Shown: one piece after another, positions 9,581 to 18,500 of the stretch
Numbering within the stretch: the first letter of the stretch is position 1
Layout of the letters: each line of letters starts with the position of its first letter
Assembly: GCA_021789975.1 (NCBI GenBank)
Contig: JAJYIT010000026.1
Location: 1-61,510, forward strand
Reading direction: 5' to 3'
Length of the DNA: 61,510 bases
Source: Bacteroidota bacterium
Lineage (GTDB): Bacteria; Bacteroidota; Ignavibacteria; Kryptoniales; JAKASW01
Translations under genes and position numbers: made by a program
Notes under the pieces: generated by a model
The model's input: the letters and a program-made list of their open reading frames with translations, nothing else
Databases searched by the model: none
What the model was told of the DNA's origin: nothing

Positions 9581-11896
9581 ATGCGAAACCAAATGGTTTC
9601 GCTCCCGTATTCTGCCGAAAAGGACGGGCGATTGAAAAATGTTATCGTGATGCTGACAGCACTTGTCGCTGCTTCTCACGCCTTACCGGCACAACCAAAG
9701 AACGACTCGACGAATGCACAACAGTTCGTCATTCCAGCCGTGAGAATCCACGGCAACATCCATCTCACCGGCAAGCTGACAGATCCGAAGTGGAAGCTTG
9801 CACCACGCGTCAGTCTCGATTATGAAATACAACCCGGCAATAACACACCGGCACCTCAGAAGACAGAGGCGTTAGTCTTATACAACTCGCAGTTTGTATA
9901 TTTCGGTTTCATCTGCCACGATACCGATCCGTCTCAGATAAGAGCACACGTAACCGACCGCGACAACATCTTCCAGGATGATTTTGCCGGCGTCATCCTT
10001 GACACGTATGACGACCATCAGAGAGCCTATGAATTTTTCGTAAACCCTTTCGGCATCCAGGCAGACTTGATGAGAAACGGTAATAACGAGGATCCGACGT
10101 GGGACGCCGTGTGGTACTCAAAAGGAAGCCTCAGCGACAGCGGCTACACAGTCGAAATGGCAATCCCGTTCAAGAGCCTGCGTCTGCCGGACAAAGCAAT
10201 CCAGAACTGGGGAATACTTATCTTCCGCAATATACCGAGGTCCAGTCGGATACAGACATCATGGGTGCACCTCGATCTGAATGACCCCTGTTCGCTTTGC
10301 CAGGAAGGGATCCTCGCCGGGATCAAGGGCATGCAATCAGGAAATTCAATCAGTGTTCTCCCCTATGCAATGGGACTCGAGAACGGAAGCGTTGCCGATG
10401 CAAGCAACGCATCTTCTGCTTTCTCTAACGGGCCTGTCACGGGAAGATTCGGAGTTGGGCTGACATATTTTCCGAATCCAAGCCTGTCGCTCGAAGGTGT
10501 CGTGAACCCGGACTTCAGCCAGGTGGAGTCGGATGTGACACAGATTAGCCTGAACTCGACGTTCGCGCTGTTCTATCCTGAGAAACGTCCATTCTTCATG
10601 GAAGGAAGCGACATCTTCAGCACGCTGATCCAGGCTTATTATTCCAGAATGATCAACAACCCGCTTGCAGCCGCAAAGCTCGTGGAAAAATCTGGCCACT
10701 GGTCGGTGGGATACCTTGCCGCGGAAGACAGGACGACTCCCTTCATAATTGCAGGTGAAGAAGGAAGCGTAACCGACAATAACGGCGACAACACTTTTCC
10801 CACACCTTACAGATCTTTCTCGAATATTGTTCGGGCAAGATACAACTTGGGCACGCAATCGTTCGTCGGCGCGCTCGGCACTTTCAGGAATTTCACGAAG
10901 GCTCACAACTATGTCGGTGGAGTCGACTGGGATTATTTCTTCGACGGGAATTATACGTTCGACGGGCAATTCCTCTTCTCAAACACGAGGGAGCTGAACG
11001 ACACTAACTTAGTTTCCGACCCGTCCTATTTCGGAAACACAAGGTTTACCAAAGCATTTGACGGACAAGAATATGATGGTACCGGTTTTCAGACCGACTT
11101 CAGGCGAGACGCCAGGCATTATACCTTCAGATTTACTTACAAGGATTTCTCACCGACATTTCAGGCGGAAGACGGTTACGTTTTCTCAAACGACCTTCGA
11201 ACAGTGGATATGGAACACACTCTTCTTTTCTATCCGAATACTTCGCTGGTGGACAACTGGGGATTCGATCTTGAGTCAGGTCTGCATTTCGACTATCAGG
11301 GATCAAGAAAAGAAAGATGGATACTGCCTTCGCTGATACTCGATCTCAAGAGCCAGACACAATTACAGGTTACATATTATCTGGTGAACGACGAACTATT
11401 CCATTCGGTAAATTTCGTCGGAGTCCATCGCTGGCAATTCAATCTTCAATCCGACCCGACAAGTTCAATCTCATTCTACCTGAACGCTTCGGTGGGAAGA
11501 TTCATAGATCGTGCATCGGATACTGCCATCGGTAAAGGACACGAAATCAGTGCCGAGCTCGTGCTCAGGCCAACGGACAGGTTGTCGCTGACCGCCGACT
11601 ATTCCAGATCGCGTCTGTCAAACCTGGTCGGTGGTCAACTATTTTATGATGGCTACATCGCAAGGCTTTCAGCTATATACCAGTTCAATGGTCAGATATT
11701 CTTGAGGCTCGTCGGTCAGTACGATCAGTTTTCCGGAAGTGTGGAGGTCGATCCGCTTTTCAGCTACAAGCTCAACCCGTTTACGATATTCTACGCAGGT
11801 TCGACAAATAGTCTGACGAAGTTTGGACAACCTTACGGACTAGTTCAGACGGGGAGGGAGTTTTTCGTCAAGGCGCAGTACCTGTTTCAGTACTGA
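9581..11896 (+). CDS. CBM9-like/DUF5916 outer-membrane protein
   Basis: A 771-residue exported protein. After the N-terminus, residues about 50-240 form a family 9 carbohydrate-binding-like beta sandwich (IHGNIHLTGKLTDPKW, ALVLYNSQFVYFGFICHD, DDFAGVILDTYDDHQRAYEFFVNPFGIQ, YTVEMAIPFKSLR). The rest matches the DUF5916 type, a long beta-rich C-terminal region ending in a barrel-like pattern with aromatic end (AQYLFQY). The conserved FYPEKRPFFMEGSDIF stretch, at about residues 332-347, is typical of the family. Substrate is unknown. Two starts are possible: ATG 9581, with a long polar leader, or TTG 9632, which puts a compact signal peptide (KNVIVMLTALVAASHALPAQ) right at the N-terminus behind a purine-rich AGGACGGG. 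The second is attractive. Confidence 0.85.
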   Translation: MRNQMVSLPYSAEKDGRLKNVIVMLTALVAASHALPAQPKNDSTNAQQFVIPAVRIHGNIHLTGKLTDPKWKLAPRVSLDYEIQPGNNTPAPQKTEALVLYNSQFVYFGFICHDTDPSQIRAHVTDRDNIFQDDFAGVILDTYDDHQRAYEFFVNPFGIQADLMRNGNNEDPTWDAVWYSKGSLSDSGYTVEMAIPFKSLRLPDKAIQNWGILIFRNIPRSSRIQTSWVHLDLNDPCSLCQEGILAGIKGMQSGNSISVLPYAMGLENGSVADASNASSAFSNGPVTGRFGVGLTYFPNPSLSLEGVVNPDFSQVESDVTQISLNSTFALFYPEKRPFFMEGSDIFSTLIQAYYSRMINNPLAAAKLVEKSGHWSVGYLAAEDRTTPFIIAGEEGSVTDNNGDNTFPTPYRSFSNIVRARYNLGTQSFVGALGTFRNFTKAHNYVGGVDWDYFFDGNYTFDGQFLFSNTRELNDTNLVSDPSYFGNTRFTKAFDGQEYDGTGFQTDFRRDARHYTFRFTYKDFSPTFQAEDGYVFSNDLRTVDMEHTLLFYPNTSLVDNWGFDLESGLHFDYQGSRKERWILPSLILDLKSQTQLQVTYYLVNDELFHSVNFVGVHRWQFNLQSDPTSSISFYLNASVGRFIDRASDTAIGKGHEISAELVLRPTDRLSLTADYSRSRLSNLVGGQLFYDGYIARLSAIYQFNGQIFLRLVGQYDQFSGSVEVDPLFSYKLNPFTIFYAGSTNSLTKFGQPYGLVQTGREFFVKAQYLFQY

Positions 11897-11915
11897 ACCC
11901 TGAATCTAGAGACTT

Positions 11916-11985
11916 ACCGCAGAGACGCAGAGGCACTGGGATTTATTGGTCGGAATTCCTCTATCCTCCTTCGCGCCTCTGCGGT
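11916..11985. repeat. imperfect inverted repeat between convergent genes
   Basis: ACCGCAGAGACGC (11916-11928) pairs with GCGCCTCTGCGGT (11973-11985) with one mismatch around a 44-base loop. It lies between two converging genes and could act as a bidirectional transcript end. Similar CGCAGAGGCGC-type strings are common intergenic repeats in many bacteria. Confidence 0.5.
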
Positions 11986-12008
11986 GAAAAGATTTTAGCG
12001 GTAGAGTG

Positions 12009-12200
12009 CTACTGCGGTTTCATCGGAACGATCCACCATGCTATAAGGTAGGTGATCAACACGGGGACCACTCCGGTGACGAAAGCTATGAAGACGACGG
12101 CAAGCCGTATTATGGTGGGGTCTGCATCAACCATTTCGGCAAACCCACCGCACAGCCCTGCCATTTTCTTTTCTGTGCGCGACCTGTAGAACTTTGTCAT
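12009..12200 (-). CDS. PspC-domain small membrane protein
   Basis: A 63-residue PspC-domain protein: a basic N-terminus with the hallmark KKMAGLCGGFAEMVDADPT, then one long hydrophobic segment (IIRLAVVFIAFVTGVVPVLITYLIAWWIVP). PspC proteins act in phage-shock-type envelope stress sensing, but the short stand-alone version has no defined partner here. Start ATG 12200 is supported by AGGAGGA eight bases upstream. It lies downstream of the cytochrome cluster on the same strand, 79 bases after the diheme cytochrome gene. Confidence 0.9.
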   Translation of the reverse strand: MTKFYRSRTEKKMAGLCGGFAEMVDADPTIIRLAVVFIAFVTGVVPVLITYLIAWWIVPMKPQ

Positions 12201-12279
12201 TGTCGGTCCTCCTGAACGGTTTTACTTGAACGTCCTAACCAAATTAACGAGGACCGACGACATTAGTTACACTTAAGCT

Positions 12280-13074
12280 TCATTGTTTCATAACACTGTT
12301 CAATTGCGCACCATCATAGAACCTGGAGTTGTGTGACAGTGCGTAAACATAGTTTGCCACATCCCACCTCTGCTTGTCGGTCAGTATCTGTTGGTATGAC
12401 GGCATCGGGGTCCCGTTCAAACCGGTGCTGAGTATCAGATATATTCTTTCCGGCGTCCTGCCGACCTTCACATCCCACGACCGTGTGAGGTTTGTAGGCC
12501 TGATCGGACGTCCGTCAGCGTCTGTAAGCGTCGGTGCAGCCGGACCGTTTCCCTCTCCGGTTATTCCATGGCAATTCCAGCAGCCCATTTGCAGGTAGTC
12601 CACCCGGCCGCGTTCTATGCTGTTGTACGTGTAGGGGACGGGCATGGTAATATTGACGGTGTCCAGCGGATATTGCGATGAGTCGCTAAACAACGGTGAA
12701 AGCGTTTTAATGTACTCGACAACGGAATATTGGTCCGCAACACTCATCTGGGCAAATGAGGGCATTGCACTGTGATAGATGCCGGAATTTATCAATCTGA
12801 GAAGATCATAGTCAGTGGGAAGCTGACCGGATGCGGTGCTTCTAAATCTGAACGTGCCGTTCCTGAAGTCACGCGGCTTTGTTCGCAAAGAGACCGAAAC
12901 CGGGCCCTGTCCATCACCATTGTCTCCGTGGCATGGAGCACATGCTTCATGGTACACGGCTTTCCCTCTTTCGACGCTCACTGCGTCAGACCCGTTGTAG
13001 CTTGTGGAGCAGGAATAGATGCCGAAACTTAGAATTGCTGCAACCACCGGTATAAACAATCTGAGGTCCTTCAT
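12280..13074 (-). CDS. diheme c-type cytochrome, exported and probably lipid-anchored
   Basis: A 264-residue protein with two c-type haem sites: C45-A-P-C48-H49 and C165-W-N-C168-H169. Possible methionine sixth ligands sit in SAMPSF (M104) and GTPMPSY. The N-terminus is a hydrophobic signal sequence ending in GIYSC (C22), close to a lipobox. Each half resembles a class I cytochrome c domain (GDNGDGQGP, GITGEGNGP). It should carry electrons in the periplasm or at a membrane face. The ATG at 13074 is chosen over GTG 13080 because GGGGAG then sits at proper distance. Only 19 bases separate it from the upstream cytochrome-porin gene, so the two are very likely one operon. Confidence 0.92.
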   Translation of the reverse strand: MKDLRLFIPVVAAILSFGIYSCSTSYNGSDAVSVERGKAVYHEACAPCHGDNGDGQGPVSVSLRTKPRDFRNGTFRFRSTASGQLPTDYDLLRLINSGIYHSAMPSFAQMSVADQYSVVEYIKTLSPLFSDSSQYPLDTVNITMPVPYTYNSIERGRVDYLQMGCWNCHGITGEGNGPAAPTLTDADGRPIRPTNLTRSWDVKVGRTPERIYLILSTGLNGTPMPSYQQILTDKQRWDVANYVYALSHNSRFYDGAQLNSVMKQ

Positions 13075-13093
13075 AATCACGTCTCCCCTTTCC

Positions 13094-14317
13094 CTAAAAC
13101 CCTACCAGCACGCCAAGCGTGGTAAGGGTCGATTTCGTGTCAGTAGAATTAGACGGATTATTATCATTCAACAAACTTAGTTCAAGATAAGCCCCTACAT
13201 TGGCGGCGAAATGATATCGGGCTCCCAGCGTGAACTGGTTCTGTTTTTCGGCCGTCTGTTTTACGTTCGTAAAATCGTATCTGCCATAAACGAAAAATTT
13301 CTCCGGGACAATGAGGACATTGAGTCCAAGGAACCCTCCTGTCATCGTTTGGATCGCTCCGCCGACATTATCGTCGAACGCAGACATATATTGGAAGGAA
13401 AGGTCGAAATGTTTTGTCCACGGGTCGTTGAATTCCAATGCGAACCCAGCGCGGCTCAGATTATTGAACGTGCTGTCAACCAGCATCTGTTTCCCTCCGT
13501 AGAAGTAGAGACCAAACCGGAACGGGGCATTGTCGATGTACTTGGTTTGCTCGACCATCAGGAAAGTTGCCTCGTTGTCGTTCAGGTTTATTCCACCGGC
13601 GGTGCCATTGCTGACGCCCACTTCGTAGCGCAAGCCGTCCATTATCTGCGGAAAGAATCCATAGGCAGACGCCGCCCATTGCGGGTCGGAGATGAGCAGA
13701 TCTCCCTGCACCGGTGTCGCGGGTTCATAATCATAAATCAGGTAATCGGCAGACTCCACCAGAGAAGTGTTGTCGGGAAATGTGTTGAAGAATCGAAACC
13801 GGCCAAACCTGAAGTTGAAGTTGCTCTGCCCGTCTGGTCCGAGAAGATTGTTGAACATTATACTCATCGTCTCGATTGTCGGCGCAAACTTGCCAGGTCC
13901 CGTTATTCCGATGGGAGCCGCAAGGAAATAGCTGAGATGCTTAGCCACCGTCCCTGCCGTGAAAAGATCAAGCCCGCTCGGTTCGAAGGCAAGCGTGTTG
14001 CTGCTTGTCTGTTTGCCGTCGAAGGTTGTTACAACATGGTCGGAAACAAACGAAGGATAGAAAACAAAGGAGAGCGAGAGCGGCTCTTGTGACCAAATGG
14101 GTTGCGCCTCATCCGTACCGGGCAGCTGGTAGCTGTTTATCTGGAACCGTCTCCCGAAATCGTTGAGTACAGGCGGCACGGTGTGACACCTGAAACAACT
14201 TACATGGTACTTCCGAGCAAATAATGGGATACCGTAGGAAGTGCCTGCAAAAAATGAGAGTGTTGTAAACAGAATCGTCTGAGATAGCAACAAAGGAAGT
14301 GTGTGACGATGGAACAT
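13094..14317 (-). CDS. fused monoheme cytochrome-outer-membrane porin, Cyc2-like
   Basis: A 407-residue protein: signal peptide to about residue 29, a short single-haem segment (PLFARKYHVSC41FRC44H45), then PVLNDFGRRFQINSYQLPG, then a long beta-barrel pattern with alternating hydrophobic strands ending LTTLGVLVGF. The order FAR-x5-CxxCH-x4-LNxFGRxFxxNxY followed by a porin is the layout of Cyc2-type fused cytochrome-porins, which pass electrons across the outer membrane (Fe(II) oxidation in known cases). Other families share this N-terminal pattern, so the electron donor is not proven. Start ATG 14317 has GGAGGT just upstream. The operon continues into the diheme cytochrome gene. Confidence 0.8.
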   Translation of the reverse strand: MFHRHTLPLLLSQTILFTTLSFFAGTSYGIPLFARKYHVSCFRCHTVPPVLNDFGRRFQINSYQLPGTDEAQPIWSQEPLSLSFVFYPSFVSDHVVTTFDGKQTSSNTLAFEPSGLDLFTAGTVAKHLSYFLAAPIGITGPGKFAPTIETMSIMFNNLLGPDGQSNFNFRFGRFRFFNTFPDNTSLVESADYLIYDYEPATPVQGDLLISDPQWAASAYGFFPQIMDGLRYEVGVSNGTAGGINLNDNEATFLMVEQTKYIDNAPFRFGLYFYGGKQMLVDSTFNNLSRAGFALEFNDPWTKHFDLSFQYMSAFDDNVGGAIQTMTGGFLGLNVLIVPEKFFVYGRYDFTNVKQTAEKQNQFTLGARYHFAANVGAYLELSLLNDNNPSNSTDTKSTLTTLGVLVGF

Positions 14318-14441
14318 GATACCTCCGATATGTTGGTGCTTGAAAGATCTGACATTGTGCTTACGAAAGGTTTTGAGTCTTCAATAGAGTTCATATTGAG
14401 CCGGAAAGGAACCTGATTAAGTTGTGATCCAATCAATCTCC

Positions 14442-14473
14442 CCTAAGAGTCCCTCGATGAAGAGACTCTTAGG
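14442..14473. other. perfect 10-bp stem-loop between cupredoxin and cytochrome-porin genes
   Basis: CCTAAGAGTC (14442-14451) and GACTCTTAGG (14464-14473) are perfect complements around a 12-base loop. There is no T-run on the minus side, where the neighbouring genes are transcribed. It may therefore be an RNA processing or attenuation element, or a weak terminator, for the cupredoxin transcript. Confidence 0.5.
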
Positions 14474-14517
14474 TGGATTTTCCTAAAAATTTCCAGAGCC
14501 GGACGAGAAAGCGGAAT

Positions 14518-15252
14518 CTATTTCAGCGTAAAGTCGGCCGTCGTGGCCTTTCCCGCTGCGACAGTGATTTCCTGAGTCTGTTCCACCGGTTTTGAGTAAT
14601 CCGGCCTTCCGCCGACAATTTTTGTGTTCCAACCCTCGTGCCACATGACTAGCTTGTATTTGCCCGGCGGGACATTGGAAAGTGTAAAAGCTCCGTCGGA
14701 GTTGGTCTCTGTCGCATAGCCGTTTCCAGCAACGTAGACATACCCATTCATCCACGGATGAACATCACACTCAAGAAGGTACATACCCGGCTTCCTAACC
14801 CTCTGGATGGCTTTCATTCCTTTGATGGGCTCGGCGATATTGAAGGCAGTGGCGTGTGTTGCTTCCACATATCCGTGAACATTGTGGAACATCATATCGG
14901 TATTCTCTACTGTGAACGCGTTGCCTTGCGCAACCACCAGGACGTGGGGATGGTATTCACAATTCTTTTGATCGATGACATATTCACCTGGCGATGTTTT
15001 ACCCGCTTTTTTCTTAAGCCCCTCGATATACACAACCGCGTTCGCTACTCCCCCTCCCTTGCCTACTATCAACCGGTCAAGCGACTTTTCTTTGCCGCAT
15101 CCGGTAAAGGAAGAAGGTACCGGAAACGGCTTCATTGTGGGAGGAGTCCCGGAAAATTTTACGGTCCCGGTTATTGTTCCATCCTGACCATAAGCAATGC
15201 CTGCAGCAACAACGAATACAAAAATAAATGAAAAAAGTTTGGACAGCTTCAT
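14518..15252 (-). CDS. exported cupredoxin-like protein with a carboxypeptidase-regulatory-like domain
   Basis: A 244-residue exported protein with signal peptide (MKLSKLFSFIFVFVVAAGIAYG). The central region has a blue-copper-like ligand pattern: MMFHNVHGY for histidine, then YLLECDVHPWM, a Cys-x2-His-x2-Met arrangement. The last 70 residues (TNSDGAFTLSNVPPGKYKLVMWHEGW) form a carboxypeptidase-regulatory-like beta sandwich. Related proteins are often labelled methylamine-utilisation-like. It may be a periplasmic electron carrier for the neighbouring cytochromes. Start ATG 15252 has AGGAGCG in front; the open frame extends 42 codons further but without signal-like character. A palindromic site lies 53 bases upstream. 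Confidence 0.8.
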   Translation of the reverse strand: MKLSKLFSFIFVFVVAAGIAYGQDGTITGTVKFSGTPPTMKPFPVPSSFTGCGKEKSLDRLIVGKGGGVANAVVYIEGLKKKAGKTSPGEYVIDQKNCEYHPHVLVVAQGNAFTVENTDMMFHNVHGYVEATHATAFNIAEPIKGMKAIQRVRKPGMYLLECDVHPWMNGYVYVAGNGYATETNSDGAFTLSNVPPGKYKLVMWHEGWNTKIVGGRPDYSKPVEQTQEITVAAGKATTADFTLK

Positions 15253-15304
15253 TTCATTCGCTCCTGTTATTTTTTCACGTTCGTATGGGACAACATAACA
15301 ACCT

Positions 15305-15330
15305 CTAATAACATCACTCTTTGTTATTAG
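15305..15330. promoter_or_regulatory. palindromic operator candidate upstream of the cupredoxin gene
   Basis: CTAATAACA (15305-15313) and TGTTATTAG (15322-15330) are exact inverted repeats of 9 bases separated by 8 bases. The centre is about 65 bases from the cupredoxin start, a usual promoter location. The binding protein is unknown. Confidence 0.5.
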
Positions 15331-15594
15331 TTCCAATATGGTAAGAGACGCCATTGCTGCAGTGCTTAAAAGGGTCATGGGCTACAGTAGAAGGAGACCC
15401 ATATGCTTCCTGCATGCCGGGCTGATTCCGCATCAGGATTCGGAATCTTGTTGGTTTGCGTGTTGTGGATCGGAGGTGTTCAATCTGAGGCAATTTTAGC
15501 TCCGAATCGGGCGTAGAGGAGTTATCCAGACCACGGCAAACGTCAGATGGAAAGGCGAGCTGGCCTAAGACAAGACAAAATCTTATTTTTCTTG

Positions 15595-18500
15595 TCAGTC
15601 GCCCTCTCTAAGCGAGCGATACTTTTTAAGTTTTCCCTCAACGACAGCTATTAGCATATCCGGATCAACCGGTTTGGTCAGGTAATCGTCGACCCCCAAC
15701 TGAATTCCTGTCCTTACGAAAAACCCTTCGTGAAGACCGCTCATCATGATGAACGGGACTTTCTTAAGGCGCGGGATTTTCTGCACCTTCTCATAAAACG
15801 AGAACCCGTCTCCTTCAGTGCCCGAGAACATGACGTCAGAAATTATCATATCCACATCGGTAGAGCTGAGCAGTTTCAGGGCATCGGTTGGGCTCTCTTT
15901 GGTAAGGACCCTGTAGCCGTAACTCTCGAGAACCGGCCTAACAGTGTCGAGAAAACTCTGCTCATCGTCCACTACAAGGATTACGGCTTTCATCAATGCG
16001 CGCTGGAACACGGACAGAATCTGCGGTTCGAGCTTAGCTGATTCTTCTGCAGAGATCTGATACCTTCGTTTGAGCTCGTCGAGTGCACCTTCCTCACTCG
16101 CCTTGATTCTTCCCTTCTTTACTTCCTTTTCGACTTCGCTCACATACACTTGAATTCTTATTTCGGCTTCGCAAATGAAATGGTCTTCAAATGTAAGCCC
16201 AAGTACGTCGCGGAGCTGCATGAGTTCGCGTGCAGCATCTGCCGTAACGGGGGGGGTCGCCCAAGCCTCTCTGAGACGCGACATATAAATCCTCATCTTG
16301 TCTTCCCTGCTGCTCGGAAGCTTGATCCCGAAGAGTCTCAATTTCTCTTCATAGCTGGCCTGAAGTGAATCGCGGGCCTCATCGATTCTGCGATCGAGTT
16401 CTCGCTGGATTTCGCTTTTCATAGCAAGCCTTGAAGTATCGAGCTTTCGCTGCTCTTCTTCAACGATTCTTCTGCGATCTTCTTCGAGCCTCCACGACTT
16501 CTCCCGCAACTCGCTCTCCGCCCGCTTTTCTAATTTCTCTCTTTCTGAAGAGAGTTGTTCCGCCATTTTTGTCTGTAATTCAGACTCCAACTTTTTCCGC
16601 ATCTCATCATACTTTGTCTCGAATTCCGTCTTCTCCTTGTTTCTAATCTCTTCGAGACGCTTATTTAGCTCTCTCTGGCTGTCGTCTTCCAGTTTCTTAT
16701 ATTTTTCTTCATAAGATTTTTCCAACTCATCCTGACGCGATTTTATCCGATCTTCTATCTTCTTTTTCTCCGTATCCAGGTTCTCCTGGAATTCCTTCTC
16801 CAGCCTTTGACGGGTCGATTCGACAAGATTATCACTCTCCTTTTGCTTTTCGGCGATGGTAGAAGCTTTCACCCGCTCGATTTCCATTGCAAGCTGCTTT
16901 TCGAATTCTGCACTCATTTGTTTCTTGCTGTCGCCGATCGCCTTTCTTTCCTCATCAAGGAGCGCTCTCTTCTCACGCACGGCAGTCTCTTTGAGGTCCA
17001 GCATGGACCTTTCGTATAAGGCGCTCATTTCAGCTCGCGTTTCTTCTTCCGCGTGCGTTCGTTCAGCCGCCAATTGCTCCCTGTAGGCAGCCTCCATCTT
17101 GGCAACCTCTGTATCTACTTTCCCCTTCGACTCCTTCTCAAGTTCGCGCCTGAATTTCTCCTTCTCCTTGTCGAGGTTGGAAATCAAGGAAGCTCGCTCA
17201 GCTTCTTGCCATTCTCTCTCTTTCTTCAGAGCGTCTGCTATACGCTGCTCAGCTTTTCGGATTTCGTCTGTGAATTTCTTGCTGTACTCGGCCTCAATCT
17301 TCTTCTCGATTTCAGCTCTAATCTTCTTTTCGTATTGAGACTCTATTTCCTTCTTAGCTTCCGAAACGCGTGCCTCAAGCTCTTTCTGGATGTCCATGTC
17401 CTGGGCGGCCGCGGCATCACTGTTCTTCCGTCGCTCTTCCTCCGCGGATTTCTTGACTCTTTCTTCCAACTTCGACTGCTGCTCATGGAGTTGTTCTTCT
17501 AATCTTTTCTCCATCTTTTCGCGCTCGGATGCAAGCTCCGAAGTCAGTTTTGACTTGTATTCGGACTCCAGTCGTCTGCGCGCTTCTTCATATTTCTTTT
17601 CTAGATCTTCTTGCCCTTTGTTCCTCGCTTCCCCAATTCGCTTTTCAAGTTCGCCCTTTGTCTCAGACTCCAGTGAATCGTACCGTTCCTGATACTTCTT
17701 TTCTAATTCCTTTTCCTGGATCTTGATTTGATCTTCAATTTTTTTTCTTTCAGCTTCAAGCTTTTGCTGAAAATCCTTCTCAAGACGGGTTCGAGTGGTT
17801 TCAATTAACTCCTTACGCTCTTTCTCTCGCTGAGCTTTTGTAGAAGCCTCGACTTTCGCAATTTCGGATGCAAGCCTCCTGTCGAACTCCTTCTGCATCT
17901 GCTTCTTGTTTTCATCGATGGCCTTTTGTTCCTTATCGAGGAGTCCGCGTTTTTCGCGAATGGCAGTTTCTTTCAACTCTTGTTTGGCTTTTTCGTAGAG
18001 AGTATCCATCTCTCTCTTTATTGCCTCTTCGGCTTTTTTCCTTTCATCCGCCAACTGGTCACGGAAAGAGGCTTCCATCTTGGCTGCCTCGTTGTCATAC
18101 TTCTCTTTCGCCTCTTTCTCGAAATTCTGCCTAAACTCTTCCTTTTCTCTCTCCAGTTTGGCAACAAGCGAAGTCCGTTCTGCCTCCCGAGCTTCGCGCT
18201 CCTTTTTCAGCGCAATCGCTACTCGCTCATCCGCTTTTCGAATTTCGTCTTCTAATTTGCGATTGTATTCGGCCTCTAGCTTCCGCTGAATCTCCGACCT
18301 GATCGACTCCTCGTCAATTGTAACCTTGTCCGCGTCGACCTCGACCGGGACATTATCTTCCTCGACACTCAGATGGACCGGATCGGGGACTTCTGCCGCT
18401 TTGGTCCGGGCTGCGTCAATCAGTGCCTGGAGACGCTCGCCCAAGGCAAGCGCATAAACATTGTTCGCTTCGATTGATCGAACGGTGTTGAGTTCTTCCC

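Noticed and set aside
16150-18289. Several long plus-strand frames opposite the coiled-coil gene
   Set aside because: They are Leu/Phe/Ser-rich mirror images of Glu/Lys coiled-coil codons, without starts or motifs.
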